From positions 372,001-436,000 of the forward strand of contig NZ_JAZHRT010000001.1 of the NCBI RefSeq assembly GCF_036924535.1: a DNA stretch of 64,000 nt, read 5' to 3'. Positions 33,317 through 41,566 of this stretch are shown piece by piece. The notes below the pieces were generated by a model. It ran no database searches and had not been told where the DNA came from. It saw only the letters and a list, made by a program, of their open reading frames with translations. The position numbers and the translations under genes are program-made. The number at the start of each line of letters is the position of its first letter. Position 1 is the stretch's first letter. This DNA comes from Bradyrhizobium sp. AZCC 2262 (GTDB lineage: Bacteria > Pseudomonadota > Alphaproteobacteria > Rhizobiales > Xanthobacteraceae).

Positions 33317-34306
33317 ATGGGTAGGAAGACGACCAGCGCAGCCGGGCTTGCTACGAGCCGCGGTATCCGATTGCTCCGCGACGCGGCCTTCGGAGGGGCG
33401 GCGCTTTTCGGGGCACTGGGGCTGGCCGTTTGGGTGACCGATTTCGATCTGGCCGCCTGGATCAATCCCGCATCAGCCAATGTCGGCAGCACGACCTCAT
33501 TCGACGAGCGCTTCGGCCCGGGCTCGGTGCGCCGTTCGCTGACCATCAACTACCCATGGCGTCCCGCCGCCCGTTCGGAGCGTTCGAATTTTGATACGGA
33601 ATTCGGGCACATCGAAAGCATGTTGGGGAGGCAATCGCCTGAGGAACAGAATGCTCAGCCGGCGGAGCCCGCCCCGACGGTCGAGGCGGCAATCCCGCTG
33701 CCACGCGCCCGGCCGGTCCTGGCCAATCTTCAGCCAACGGGGAGCGACCCGGCGACGGTTTCATCGGATAACCGCACCATGTTCGAGAAGCTCGCCGATC
33801 TGGTGCCGATGCGCTTCACGCTGGCGTCGCTGACCCCGGGGGATGGACTGTTCAGCGAGCGAAAGGATCTGTCGGCGCTCGGCTACGACGGTCAGACGGC
33901 GGTCTACGACATTTCGGCCCAGGTCGTTTACCTGCCGAACGGCACCAAGCTCGAGGCCCACTCGGGGCTGGGCAGCCTGATGGACAATCCAGCGCACATC
34001 AACCAGCGCATGGTCGGCGCGACGCCGCCGAACGTCTACGATTTGAAACCGCGCGAAAAACTGTTTCATGGGGTCGCGGCGCTGCGCATGACTCCTGTGG
34101 GTGAAAACGAAATGCATGGGCGCACGGGACTTCTCGTGCACAGCTACATGCTTGGGCCAAACGGCGATTCCAACGGCTGCGTCTCGATCAAGGAGTACGA
34201 CAGGTTCCTGGCGGCGTACACGAACGGCGACGTGAAGCGGCTGGTCGTGGTGCCGAGCCTGCGTGAAGGTCTTACCGCATCGCGGCGTTCACCATCCCCG
34301 TCATGA
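33317..34306 (+). CDS. DUF2778 protein, L,D-transpeptidase-like (Tlde1 fold)
   Basis: The 329-residue protein has an N-terminal membrane anchor (about 20-45: DAAFGGAALFGALGLAVWV), a Pro/Ala-rich linker and a C-terminal DUF2778 domain (about 185-315). That domain shows VYLPNGTKLEAHSGLGSLMD, HGRTGLLVHSYMLGPNGDSN and GCVSIKEYDRFLAAY. The His and the Cys in NGCVS correspond to the catalytic pair of L,D-transpeptidase-like enzymes, also used by the Tlde1 class of secreted toxins. Long anchored versions are common in this bacterial group and probably serve the cell wall. No toxin-immunity or secretion gene is nearby. Confidence 0.82.
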   Translation: MGRKTTSAAGLATSRGIRLLRDAAFGGAALFGALGLAVWVTDFDLAAWINPASANVGSTTSFDERFGPGSVRRSLTINYPWRPAARSERSNFDTEFGHIESMLGRQSPEEQNAQPAEPAPTVEAAIPLPRARPVLANLQPTGSDPATVSSDNRTMFEKLADLVPMRFTLASLTPGDGLFSERKDLSALGYDGQTAVYDISAQVVYLPNGTKLEAHSGLGSLMDNPAHINQRMVGATPPNVYDLKPREKLFHGVAALRMTPVGENEMHGRTGLLVHSYMLGPNGDSNGCVSIKEYDRFLAAYTNGDVKRLVVVPSLREGLTASRRSPSPS

Positions 34307-34572
34307 GCGCCGTTGCAGGCGACGCCGCCGCTTCCGACACGCCGCTGCGTGCGGTTTTCAAGATCAACCTGAACGGCAAGACGGTGTCGATCGGCACGGT
34401 CGGTCAGGCCTATCGCTTCATCAGTAATCTCAGCTCGATCGAGTGGATCGAATTCCGCGCGCTGCACGCCGATGCCGTGTATGCGCTGCAGGACGCTGCT
34501 GGTAACGCGATGCTGACCGTGCAGGCGACCAACGCGTTGCGTGCGCTGTTCGTCCGCGCCAAGCTGTTGTGA
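34303..34572 (+). CDS. DUF982-like small protein
   Basis: The 89-residue protein overlaps the previous stop by four bases (ATGA), so it is translationally coupled to the DUF2778 gene. The pattern FKINLNGKTVSIGTVGQAYR FIS..., then AVYALQDAAG, matches the DUF982 family in layout. Function of the family is unknown. Pairing with a DUF2778 gene is an interesting link but a biochemical role cannot be claimed. Confidence 0.65.
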   Translation: MSAVAGDAAASDTPLRAVFKINLNGKTVSIGTVGQAYRFISNLSSIEWIEFRALHADAVYALQDAAGNAMLTVQATNALRALFVRAKLL

Positions 34573-34669
34573 AGGCGATTCAACCAACTCCTCAGTTGCC
34601 CGATTTGGCAGCGGACAACCCGGTGCGGGTATGTCTTATAGGCACTTGAGAGATAAGGGAAACGTCCGC

Positions 34670-35278
34670 ATGCCTGGAAATGACATCGAGATTGAAGACG
34701 ATCGCCTGATCAGGGAATTGTTGCAGAACTGGGCGATCTGGCGCGATGCCGGCGACTGGGAGCGTTTCCGCACCGTCTGGCATCCGGGCGGCCGCATGAT
34801 GGCGACCTGGACGCAGGGCACCGGCGACGAGTTCATCGAAATAAGCAAGCAAGCCTGGGCCAAGGGCATCAGTATCCTGCATTTTCTCGGCGGCATCTCG
34901 GTCGACCTCGCCGGAAGCCGCGCGATCTCGCAGACCAAGATGACGATCTCGCAGCGCGCCGAGGTCGAAGGCGTACTGTGCGACGTGCTCTGCACCGGGC
35001 GGTTCTACGATTTCCTCGAAAAGCGGGAAGAGCGCTGGGGCATCGTGCTGCGCCAGCCGATCTATGAGAAGGACCGCATGGACCCGGTCACACCAGGCGC
35101 AGCGCCCGTGCTGGATAGAGCTCTCCTCGAGCAATTCCCACCGGGCTACCGTCACCTCGCGTATTTGCAGACCCGCATCGGCTACACGGTGAAGCGCGAC
35201 ATGCCCGGTCTGAAGGGACCGGAGGTCGAGGCTTTGTATGCGCGGGGCGCCGCGTGGCTGCAGGGCAAGCCGATCTAG
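34670..35278 (+). CDS. NTF2/SnoaL-like family protein
   Basis: The 202-residue protein has the alpha+beta cone-fold pattern: DDRLIRELLQNWAIWRDAGD, WERFRTVWHPGGRMMATW, then ILHFLGGISVDLAGSRAISQ and the second half of the barrel. NTF2-like proteins are ligand-binding, dehydratase or isomerase enzymes. I start at ATG 34670 (AAGGGA upstream); an in-frame ATG at 34631 exists. It stands alone after the DUF982 gene and may belong to the catabolic region upstream. Substrate unknown. Confidence 0.75.
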   Translation: MPGNDIEIEDDRLIRELLQNWAIWRDAGDWERFRTVWHPGGRMMATWTQGTGDEFIEISKQAWAKGISILHFLGGISVDLAGSRAISQTKMTISQRAEVEGVLCDVLCTGRFYDFLEKREERWGIVLRQPIYEKDRMDPVTPGAAPVLDRALLEQFPPGYRHLAYLQTRIGYTVKRDMPGLKGPEVEALYARGAAWLQGKPI

Positions 35279-35382
35279 GAGATCTTTGCGCGCGGCGGTA
35301 TCACCTTGCGCCATTGATTTGGATCAAGAATCCAGCCTGCCAGGGTGTCAGGATGAATGTCCTCCCTAGGCAGGGGAATGGC

Positions 35383-35580
35383 ATGATCACCCAAACTGAG
35401 TTGAGCTTGCGGGCGGCACTTTGCAGGCAGCTCGCGCAGCGCGAACCGAGCAGCAAGGTCTATTGGCTGGCCGAGGCTGAAAAATGGTTGCGTCTTTGCC
35501 ATAAGCCGATCCATCTGGAACGGACCGGCGACGAGGATCCGCTCGGACAGTTTCTGGCTCGGATGCGGTCCCGATCCTAG
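35383..35580 (+). CDS. Small conserved hypothetical protein
   Basis: The 65-residue protein begins MITQTELSLRAALCRQLAQR and continues with a predicted helical, Trp-containing part (SSKVYWLAEAEKWLRLCHK). CAGGGGA precedes the ATG. From memory similar short proteins occur widely in Bradyrhizobium (the ALCRQLAKREP pattern). It overlaps the convergent methyltransferase gene by four bases. No function is known. Confidence 0.55.
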   Translation: MITQTELSLRAALCRQLAQREPSSKVYWLAEAEKWLRLCHKPIHLERTGDEDPLGQFLARMRSRS

Positions 35581-36617
35581 CCAAGCTCCTTGCGGACGGT
35601 CGCCGCCGCATCGCACATCGCCTTCAGTTTTCCGAACGCGACTTGGCGCGGCATGTATTTCATGCCGCAATCGGGGGCGACGACAAGGCGATGGGCGGCG
35701 ACGTGCCTCAGCCCGTTGCGGATCCGGTCGGCCACCACATCGGCGGTCTCGATCTCCGGATTACCGAGGTCAAGCACGCCAAGCATGATCTTCTTCGACG
35801 ACAGATCCTTGAGCACGCCGAGATCAAGCTTCGGCTGCGCCGCCTCGATCGAGATCTGATCGGCCTTGGTATCGGCGAGTTCGGCGAGGAAGGAATAGCC
35901 GGCCGGCTTGGTCGAGCCGGGCACGACGGCGGCATAGCCGAAGCACAGATGCACCACGGTCGGCACGGTGACGCCCTCGAGCGCGCGGTTGATCGCCTTC
36001 ACCGCGTAGCGGCGGGCCAAATCCGGATTGTTGCGTACCCAGGGTTCGTCGAGCTGGATCACGTCGGCGCCGGCCTTCTGCAGGTCGAGCGCTTCGGCGT
36101 TGACCGCGGCGGCGAACGCCATCGCCAGCTCCTCGTCGTCTTTATAGAATTCGTCTCTCGCCTGCTGGCTCATCGTGAACGGGCCGGGCAGGGTGATTTT
36201 TGCTGCGCGATCAGTATTCTGGCGCAGGAATTTCATGTCGTGCAGCTCGACCGGGCCGCGGCGCTTCACCGGACCTGTGACGCGCGGCACCGGCGTCTGG
36301 TGTCCGCTTCGCGAGGTGATCATGGCCGGATTCTCGTCGTCGATGCCGTCAAGCGCCGTTGCAAAACGGTTCGAATAGCTCTCGCGGCGGATTTCGCCGT
36401 CGGTCACGATGTCGATCCCGGCACGCTCCATGTCCCTGATCGCGACGATGGTGGCGTCGTCCTGCGCCTCCTCCAGATGCTCGGCCGGCAGCCGCCACAT
36501 CGCATGCATGCGGGTGCGCGGCACCACTTTCGACAGCATCGCGCGATCGACCAGCCATTCCGGCTGCGGGTAGCTGCCGACGACGGTGGTCGGTAGCACG
36601 TGCTTTGGCAGGTTCAT
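35577..36617 (-). CDS. Cobalamin-independent methionine synthase II family protein (MetE C-domain-like)
   Basis: The 346-residue protein corresponds to the C-terminal catalytic half of MetE: VGSYPQPEWLVDRAML at the start, zinc ligands in VHLCFGY (His, Cys) and PDCGMKYM (Cys), and VIQLDEPWVRNNP. Stand-alone C-domain proteins are not complete methionine synthases and probably move methyl groups on other thiols or compounds. It closes the long minus-strand operon, 38 bases behind the fumarylacetoacetase-family gene, which suggests a catabolic methyl-transfer role. Substrate unknown. Confidence 0.85.
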   Translation of the reverse strand: MNLPKHVLPTTVVGSYPQPEWLVDRAMLSKVVPRTRMHAMWRLPAEHLEEAQDDATIVAIRDMERAGIDIVTDGEIRRESYSNRFATALDGIDDENPAMITSRSGHQTPVPRVTGPVKRRGPVELHDMKFLRQNTDRAAKITLPGPFTMSQQARDEFYKDDEELAMAFAAAVNAEALDLQKAGADVIQLDEPWVRNNPDLARRYAVKAINRALEGVTVPTVVHLCFGYAAVVPGSTKPAGYSFLAELADTKADQISIEAAQPKLDLGVLKDLSSKKIMLGVLDLGNPEIETADVVADRIRNGLRHVAAHRLVVAPDCGMKYMPRQVAFGKLKAMCDAAATVRKELG

Positions 36618-36655
36618 GGAGTATCTCCTTGCTCTTGTTATTGCTTTCTCAGTTC

Positions 36656-37525
36656 TCAGGCCGCACGCGTCGCCGCCGCCGCGGCTTCATCCTTGACCGG
36701 ATTGCGCAGGACGCCGATGCCGGAGACCTCGACCTCGACGACGTCGCCATCCTTCATCCAGAGCGGCGGTGTACGGTAAGCGCCGACGCCGCCGGTGGTG
36801 CCGGTGACGATGACGTCGCCGGGGACCAACTCGGTGAAGGTCGAGCAATAGGCGATCAGGGCAGGGACGTCGAACACGAGGTCCGAGATCGGTGCTGCCT
36901 GCACCTCGACGCCGTTGAGCCGGGTCGCGATGGTCTGTTTGCTGATGTCGGGGATCTCGTCCGTCGTCACCATCCATGGTCCGAACGCGCCGGTACCCAC
37001 AAAATTCTTGCCGGGTGCGAATTGCGAGGTGTGGCGCTGCCAGTCGCGGATGCTGCCGTCATTGTAGCAGGCATAGCCCGCGACATGCGCCAGCGCTGTC
37101 TCGCGCGCAATCCGTCGCCCGGCCTTGCCGATGATGACGGCCATCTCGCCCTCGTAATCGAACCGCTCGGACTCCAGCGGCCGGATCATCGGCTGGCCCC
37201 CGCCGACCTGGCTGTTGGCAAAGCGGGTGAAGATCATCGGGTGCGGCGGCGTGGGATGGCCGCTTTCAGCAAGATGCGTGGCGTAGTTGACGCCGATGCA
37301 GAAGATCTTGTCCGGATCGGGAACGGTCGGCAGCAGCTCGATTTCGGCGAACGCATAGTCGGCGCGTTCGCCCTGCAGTGCCTTCAGTTCGTCGAGCGAT
37401 CCCTTTGCGAGCAGCGACTTCAACGTCGGATGCGCCTTCAGCCGCTTGCCGGCGTCGATGATGCCGGCGTTTGTCACCAGGCCGTAGGTTGCCGTCGGAC
37501 CTGCCTTGAAACTCGCGATCTTCAT
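36656..37525 (-). CDS. Fumarylacetoacetate hydrolase family protein
   Basis: The 289-residue protein carries the FAH fold: a short N-terminal domain (MKIASFKAGPTATYGLV) and the catalytic region with KIFCIGVNYATHLAESGH, the metal-binding acidic residues in YEGEMAVIIGK and YNDGSIRDWQ, and TGTTGGVGAYRTPPLWMKDG. Members hydrolyse or decarboxylate acylpyruvates. The ATG at 37525 overlaps the stop of the deacetylase-like gene, so they are coupled. It sits in the ABC-transporter operon, suggesting late catabolism of the imported compound. Confidence 0.88.
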   Translation of the reverse strand: MKIASFKAGPTATYGLVTNAGIIDAGKRLKAHPTLKSLLAKGSLDELKALQGERADYAFAEIELLPTVPDPDKIFCIGVNYATHLAESGHPTPPHPMIFTRFANSQVGGGQPMIRPLESERFDYEGEMAVIIGKAGRRIARETALAHVAGYACYNDGSIRDWQRHTSQFAPGKNFVGTGAFGPWMVTTDEIPDISKQTIATRLNGVEVQAAPISDLVFDVPALIAYCSTFTELVPGDVIVTGTTGGVGAYRTPPLWMKDGDVVEVEVSGIGVLRNPVKDEAAAAATRAA

Positions 37526-38193
37526 TGTTTGGCACTTTCTTCGATGGAGGAAACATAGGGTTCGATGGATCGTACGATCTCGCCCGAGCGGATCGGGACG
37601 CAATCGGGCGGAAAGTCCTGATTGAAACGCGCGCCTGCTTTCCCGGCGCGGTCGATAAAGCGTTCGAGATGGTTCATCGCGCCGCTGGGCAGGTCGTGCA
37701 GGACCATCAGGCTCCACGGCTGCGACCGGCACTGCTCCAGGGCTCGGTCGGCCCAACCATCCGGATCGTCCCAGTCGCGCGGGATCGCGTTCCAGAGCAC
37801 GCAGCTATGCTTGTGGCGCGTGAGGTAATCGACCACGGAAGGTTTTAGCAGGCGCTCGTCGAGATTGCCGCCGCCACCGAACGGGCGAAACCATCGCTGT
37901 GGGTGCGCGAGGTCGCCGATCGCAGCCTGCGTCCGGCCGATCTCATGCTGTGCCGCATCGGGATCGCGTTGCTGCCCGAGTGGCACCGAGTGCGTAAAAG
38001 TGTGATTGCCGATCCAGTGGCCCTCGTCATGGGCCCGCGCCGCCAGTCGGCGGCGCTCGGGGTCGCCGAGCTTTTCGCCGATCACGAAGAAGGTCGTCTT
38101 GATGCCGCGTTCGCGTAAAGTATCGAGCACCCGCGGCGTCACGCCGGGCTCGGGACCATTGTCGAATGTCAGCGTCAGATCGAACACACGCAC
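37522..38193 (-). CDS. Polysaccharide deacetylase-like (NodB-homology) protein
   Basis: About 223 residues with the NodB motifs: TFDNGPEPGVTPRVLD (motif 1, a Asn in place of the second Asp: T-F-D-N), and GNHTFTHS (His pair, motif 2). The conserved Asp that binds metal is the first D; the partner position is Asn, which is unusual and may alter activity. I use the GTG at 38193, 5 bases after the permease stop; a GTG two codons later is also possible. Its position between a permease and an FAH gene argues for hydrolysis of a small N-acyl or amide substrate. This is inferred. Confidence 0.75.
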   Translation of the reverse strand: MRVFDLTLTFDNGPEPGVTPRVLDTLRERGIKTTFFVIGEKLGDPERRRLAARAHDEGHWIGNHTFTHSVPLGQQRDPDAAQHEIGRTQAAIGDLAHPQRWFRPFGGGGNLDERLLKPSVVDYLTRHKHSCVLWNAIPRDWDDPDGWADRALEQCRSQPWSLMVLHDLPSGAMNHLERFIDRAGKAGARFNQDFPPDCVPIRSGEIVRSIEPYVSSIEESAKQ

Positions 38194-38197
38194 TCCG

Positions 38198-38998
38198 TCA
38201 GGTCGCAGGCTGCAGGGTAACGGGCGAGATTTCTTCCGCCGCATTTTGCCCGGCGCGCGTGCCGGTCTGCCAGATCGCGGCCTTGCGCTCGATCCATTTG
38301 ATCGCGGCGTTGAAGGCAATCGCCATCGCCAGCACCAGCAACACGCCCGCGAATACATGCGGGCTGTCGAGAATGGTGCGATAGCGGGAAATCAAATAGC
38401 CGATACCGGCGGACGAGATCAGCATCTCCGATACCACGACGCCGACAATCACCAGCGCGCCGCCGACGCGCAGCCCCGACAGCACGGTCGGAATTGCCGC
38501 GGGGATGATCACGCGAACCAGCCGCTGGCTCAGCGTCGCGCCCATGCTGCGCGCGGCGAGCAACAGCTGCGGATCGATGGTCTGGATCCCCGCGGCGGTG
38601 GCCAGCATCGTCGGCAGGAAGCCATAGATCGAGGCGAAGGCGATCTTGGATTCCGAGCCGATGCCGAGCCAGACCGTGAAGACGGGATAGAGGATGACCA
38701 GCGGCACCGCATAGAGGCTCGAGACCATCGGCATGATCAGGATGCGCGGCCGCGGCAGGCTGCCGACGATGGCGCCGAGCAGGATGCCGCCGCCACATGC
38801 GAACGCCATCGAGATCGCAACCTCGTAGAGCGTCACCGCAAGTGCATGGCCGTATTCGCCGGCCTCGTTCCATCCGGCTGCCAGCGTCGAGGACAGTGAC
38901 GGCAGGAACAGCTCGGGAATTAGCCCGGTGCGCGGCAGGATTTCCCATAGCGCGATCAGGCCGATGACGATCAATCTGCGAAGCGTTCCCGCGGTCAT
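38198..38998 (-). CDS. ABC transporter permease (SsuC/TauC type)
   Basis: The 266-residue membrane protein has six predicted helices and the EAA-type loop (AARSMGATLSQRLVRVIIPA AIP), which contacts the ATPase. I start at ATG 38998 with GAGG upstream, 7 bases after the ATPase stop. Together with the permease at 39782 it forms a heterodimeric channel. The family imports sulfonates, nitrate or aromatic and pyrimidine-like compounds. Confidence 0.9.
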   Translation of the reverse strand: MTAGTLRRLIVIGLIALWEILPRTGLIPELFLPSLSSTLAAGWNEAGEYGHALAVTLYEVAISMAFACGGGILLGAIVGSLPRPRILIMPMVSSLYAVPLVILYPVFTVWLGIGSESKIAFASIYGFLPTMLATAAGIQTIDPQLLLAARSMGATLSQRLVRVIIPAAIPTVLSGLRVGGALVIVGVVVSEMLISSAGIGYLISRYRTILDSPHVFAGVLLVLAMAIAFNAAIKWIERKAAIWQTGTRAGQNAAEEISPVTLQPAT

Positions 38999-39005
38999 CG
39001 CTGCC

Positions 39006-39803
39006 TCATGCCGATTTGCGGATGTGCCGCCAGATGCGGTCACGCAGGCTGCCGAATGCGTCGCCGCTCAGCATCTCATAGGTGCGCGGGCGGGGTAGCG
39101 AGACCTGCAGGTGATCGACGATGCGGCCGGGGCGCGGCGACATCACGATCACTTCGTCGGCGAGATAGACGGCCTCCGTCAGGCTGTGGGTGACGAACAC
39201 CACGGTCTTTCCGGTCGCCGCCCAGATCCGCAGCAGTTCGTCGCCCATGGTCATGCGGGTCTGTTCGTCCAGCGCCGCAAACGGTTCGTCCATCAGCAGC
39301 ACCGGCGGGTCCTGCACCAGCCCGCGTGCGATCGAGACGCGCTGCTTCATGCCGCCGGACAATTCATGCGGATGGCGCTTGCCGAAGCCGTCAAGGCCGA
39401 CCAGTTTTAGCGCATCCTGCGCCTTGGCGCGGCGTTCGTTCTTGGTGACGCCGCGCAGCGCCAGCGGAAACTCGACGTTCTCCTCCGCCGTCAGCCAAGG
39501 AAACAGGCTGGCTTCCTGAAACACGACGCCGACGCGGTTCGGGTCGGGTTCAGGGATCGGTGCGCCGCTGATGGTGATGGTGCCTGAGGTCTGCTGACGG
39601 AGGCCGGCCATCATCATCAGAAGCGTGGACTTGCCGCAACCGCTCGGGCCGACCAACACGACGAAGCGGCCGGGTTTGACGTCGAGCGAGACGTCCTCGA
39701 GCGCCACGACGTCCTGCGTCGTGGTCTTGAAGACCTGTCCGACATTGCGGACCTCGATCGCGCCGGCCGGCTTCAGCGGGGTTATGTTCGCCAATGGCTG
39801 CAT
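39006..39803 (-). CDS. ABC transporter ATP-binding protein (SsuB/TauB type)
   Basis: The 265-residue protein has Walker A (VGPSGCGKST), the signature LSGGMKQRVSIARGL, Walker B (VLLMDEPFAALD) and the His switch (FVTHSLTEAVYL). It powers import by the two adjacent permeases. I chose ATG 39803 (GTGGA upstream); an ATG at 39818 would lengthen it. It overlaps the upstream permease gene by 22 bases. Confidence 0.93.
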   Translation of the reverse strand: MQPLANITPLKPAGAIEVRNVGQVFKTTTQDVVALEDVSLDVKPGRFVVLVGPSGCGKSTLLMMMAGLRQQTSGTITISGAPIPEPDPNRVGVVFQEASLFPWLTAEENVEFPLALRGVTKNERRAKAQDALKLVGLDGFGKRHPHELSGGMKQRVSIARGLVQDPPVLLMDEPFAALDEQTRMTMGDELLRIWAATGKTVVFVTHSLTEAVYLADEVIVMSPRPGRIVDHLQVSLPRPRTYEMLSGDAFGSLRDRIWRHIRKSA

Positions 39804-40537
39804 TGTGTTTCCACCCATCTGACCAGTTCATTGAAGGCAATCGCGATCACCGCGATCATCACTACGCCGGCCAGCAACTGCTTCATTTGAAAATTCTCGC
39901 CCCAGGTCGCGATCTGATGGCCGATGCCGTCGCGCGAGGCGTACATTTCGGCGAGGATGACGCCGGTGAGATTGAAGATCATCGAGATCCGCAGGGCTTC
40001 CAGCAGAACAGGGAGCATGCTCGGCAAATAGACGCGAAACGCGGTTTGCATCGGCGTCGCGCCATAGGAGCGGGCGACGGTCAGATGTTCGACCTTGACC
40101 GACTCGACCGCGGTTGTGGTCGACATGATCACGATGAAGATCGTCGAAAAGAATCCGAAGCCGACCTTCTGCGCAAAGCCGACCCCGAACACCAGGATGA
40201 ACATCGGCAGGAAGATCGATTTCGGGATGCTGAAGGCGAAGAACAGCAGCGGCTTTGCCACGTCGGCAAAATAGCGGTTCTCCGCGATCAGGAAGCCGAT
40301 CAGCGCGCCGACGGGGACGGCGAGCGCAAACGCGGTCACTACCTCGGTCGCGGTGACGGCGAGGTCCTTGCGCACGCTCGCCCGCTGCAGCAGCTCGCCG
40401 AGCGTGGCCAGTGTCTCGGACGCGGAGGGAAGCAGGCGCGGGTTGACGATGCCGCTGCGCGACAGGATTTCCCATATCGCAAACAGCGCCACCACGATGG
40501 CGACCCGCGCCGCCTTTACACCTAGCCCGCTTCGCAT
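39782..40537 (-). CDS. ABC transporter permease (SsuC/TauC type), second
   Basis: The 251-residue membrane protein shows six hydrophobic segments and the ATPase-contact loop (TVARSYGATPMQTAFRVYLP SMLP). It is related to the other permease (38198) but clearly distinct. Two different permeases in one operon are less common in this family than a homodimer. It begins 10 bases after the binding-protein stop. Confidence 0.9.
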   Translation of the reverse strand: MRSGLGVKAARVAIVVALFAIWEILSRSGIVNPRLLPSASETLATLGELLQRASVRKDLAVTATEVVTAFALAVPVGALIGFLIAENRYFADVAKPLLFFAFSIPKSIFLPMFILVFGVGFAQKVGFGFFSTIFIVIMSTTTAVESVKVEHLTVARSYGATPMQTAFRVYLPSMLPVLLEALRISMIFNLTGVILAEMYASRDGIGHQIATWGENFQMKQLLAGVVMIAVIAIAFNELVRWVETQCSHWRT

Positions 40538-40547
40538 CGCGTTCAGC

Positions 40548-41519
40548 TCAGAATTTGGTCGGTACCGGTTTGAACTGTGTCGAGATGATCTCTGCCGCCG
40601 GCCCAAGGTCTTTCATGCCGCCGGCCTTGGCCATGTCGAGCGCGAGCTGGAGTTGTTCCGGAATCTTCGCCCCCTCCATGCTGCCGTCGGTCTCCAGCTT
40701 CATGATCGTGTTCTCGTATTCCAACGCCGCGATCTCGGCGGGGATTTCATAGAGCTCGGTGATCAGCTTGACGGAGGCGTCCTTGTTGGCGCGCATGAAC
40801 ATCAGCGCGCCGTAGAGCGCGTTCAGCGTCTTCTGCACCATCTGCGGCTTGTCCTGCGCGTATTTGTCGAGCGCGATCCAGCCGGCCGCGAGGTTCGGCG
40901 GCACCTCCTTGGAGAAGTCGAGGATGGTGCGTGCTTCGCCCGATTTGGAGATCTGGAAGCTCAGCGGCGAATAGACTACGGCCGCGTCGACATTGCCGGC
41001 GAGCAGGTTCGGCACCAGTCCGCCGCCGCCGACGGGCACGCGGGTGAACTCGATCTTCTTGTCCTGCTGGGTCCACAGCGCCAGCAGGTCGGAGCCGGAG
41101 CCCGCGGAGGTGATCGCGACCTTCTTGCCCTTCAGATCGTTGACGCCGAGCGTCGATTTCGACAGCGTCATCAACTGCCAGCCGTAATAGCCCGTGGCGG
41201 CACTGGCGAGCACTTTGGAGTTCACGCCTTTCTTGCGTCCGGCCGACACCAGCGAGGTGGCGTCGAGAATGACGTCGGCGGCACCCGCCGCCATCGCCTC
41301 GAACGTCTCGGCGCCGCCGCGATAGATCGTCAGTTCCGCCGCGATGCCTTCCTTCTCGAACAGCTTTTGGCGCACGGCGGTTTCTGCGATCGTGGTCGGC
41401 CAATAGGTTTTGGTGGGAAGGCCGATGCGGACAGTGTCGGCTGCCTGCACAGTGGCTGATGCTCCAAGCAAGGTCATTGCCGTGATCGTTGCCAATACAT
41501 GGCGTCGCGTAATGTTCAT
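40548..41519 (-). CDS. ABC transporter substrate-binding protein (NMT1/SsuA type)
   Basis: The 323-residue protein begins with a Tat-like or Sec signal (MNITRRHVLATITAMTLLGA, cleavage near TVQAA). The mature part has the NMT1-like pattern IGLPTKTYWPTTIAETAVRQ, IYRGGAETFEAMAAGAADVI and VYSPLSFQIS. It delivers an unknown small molecule to the permease pair. The gene follows the GntR regulator after 47 bases in the same operon. Confidence 0.92.
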   Translation of the reverse strand: MNITRRHVLATITAMTLLGASATVQAADTVRIGLPTKTYWPTTIAETAVRQKLFEKEGIAAELTIYRGGAETFEAMAAGAADVILDATSLVSAGRKKGVNSKVLASAATGYYGWQLMTLSKSTLGVNDLKGKKVAITSAGSGSDLLALWTQQDKKIEFTRVPVGGGGLVPNLLAGNVDAAVVYSPLSFQISKSGEARTILDFSKEVPPNLAAGWIALDKYAQDKPQMVQKTLNALYGALMFMRANKDASVKLITELYEIPAEIAALEYENTIMKLETDGSMEGAKIPEQLQLALDMAKAGGMKDLGPAAEIISTQFKPVPTKF

Positions 41520-41566
41520 TGTGACGTTCCCTTTGATTTTTCTTGATTGGTTTGGTCTTCGAGCAG

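Noticed and set aside
33317..34572. DUF2778 plus DUF982 as a toxin-immunity pair.
   Set aside because: The DUF2778 protein has an N-terminal membrane anchor like housekeeping versions, the small partner has no signal peptide, and no secretion-system gene is nearby.
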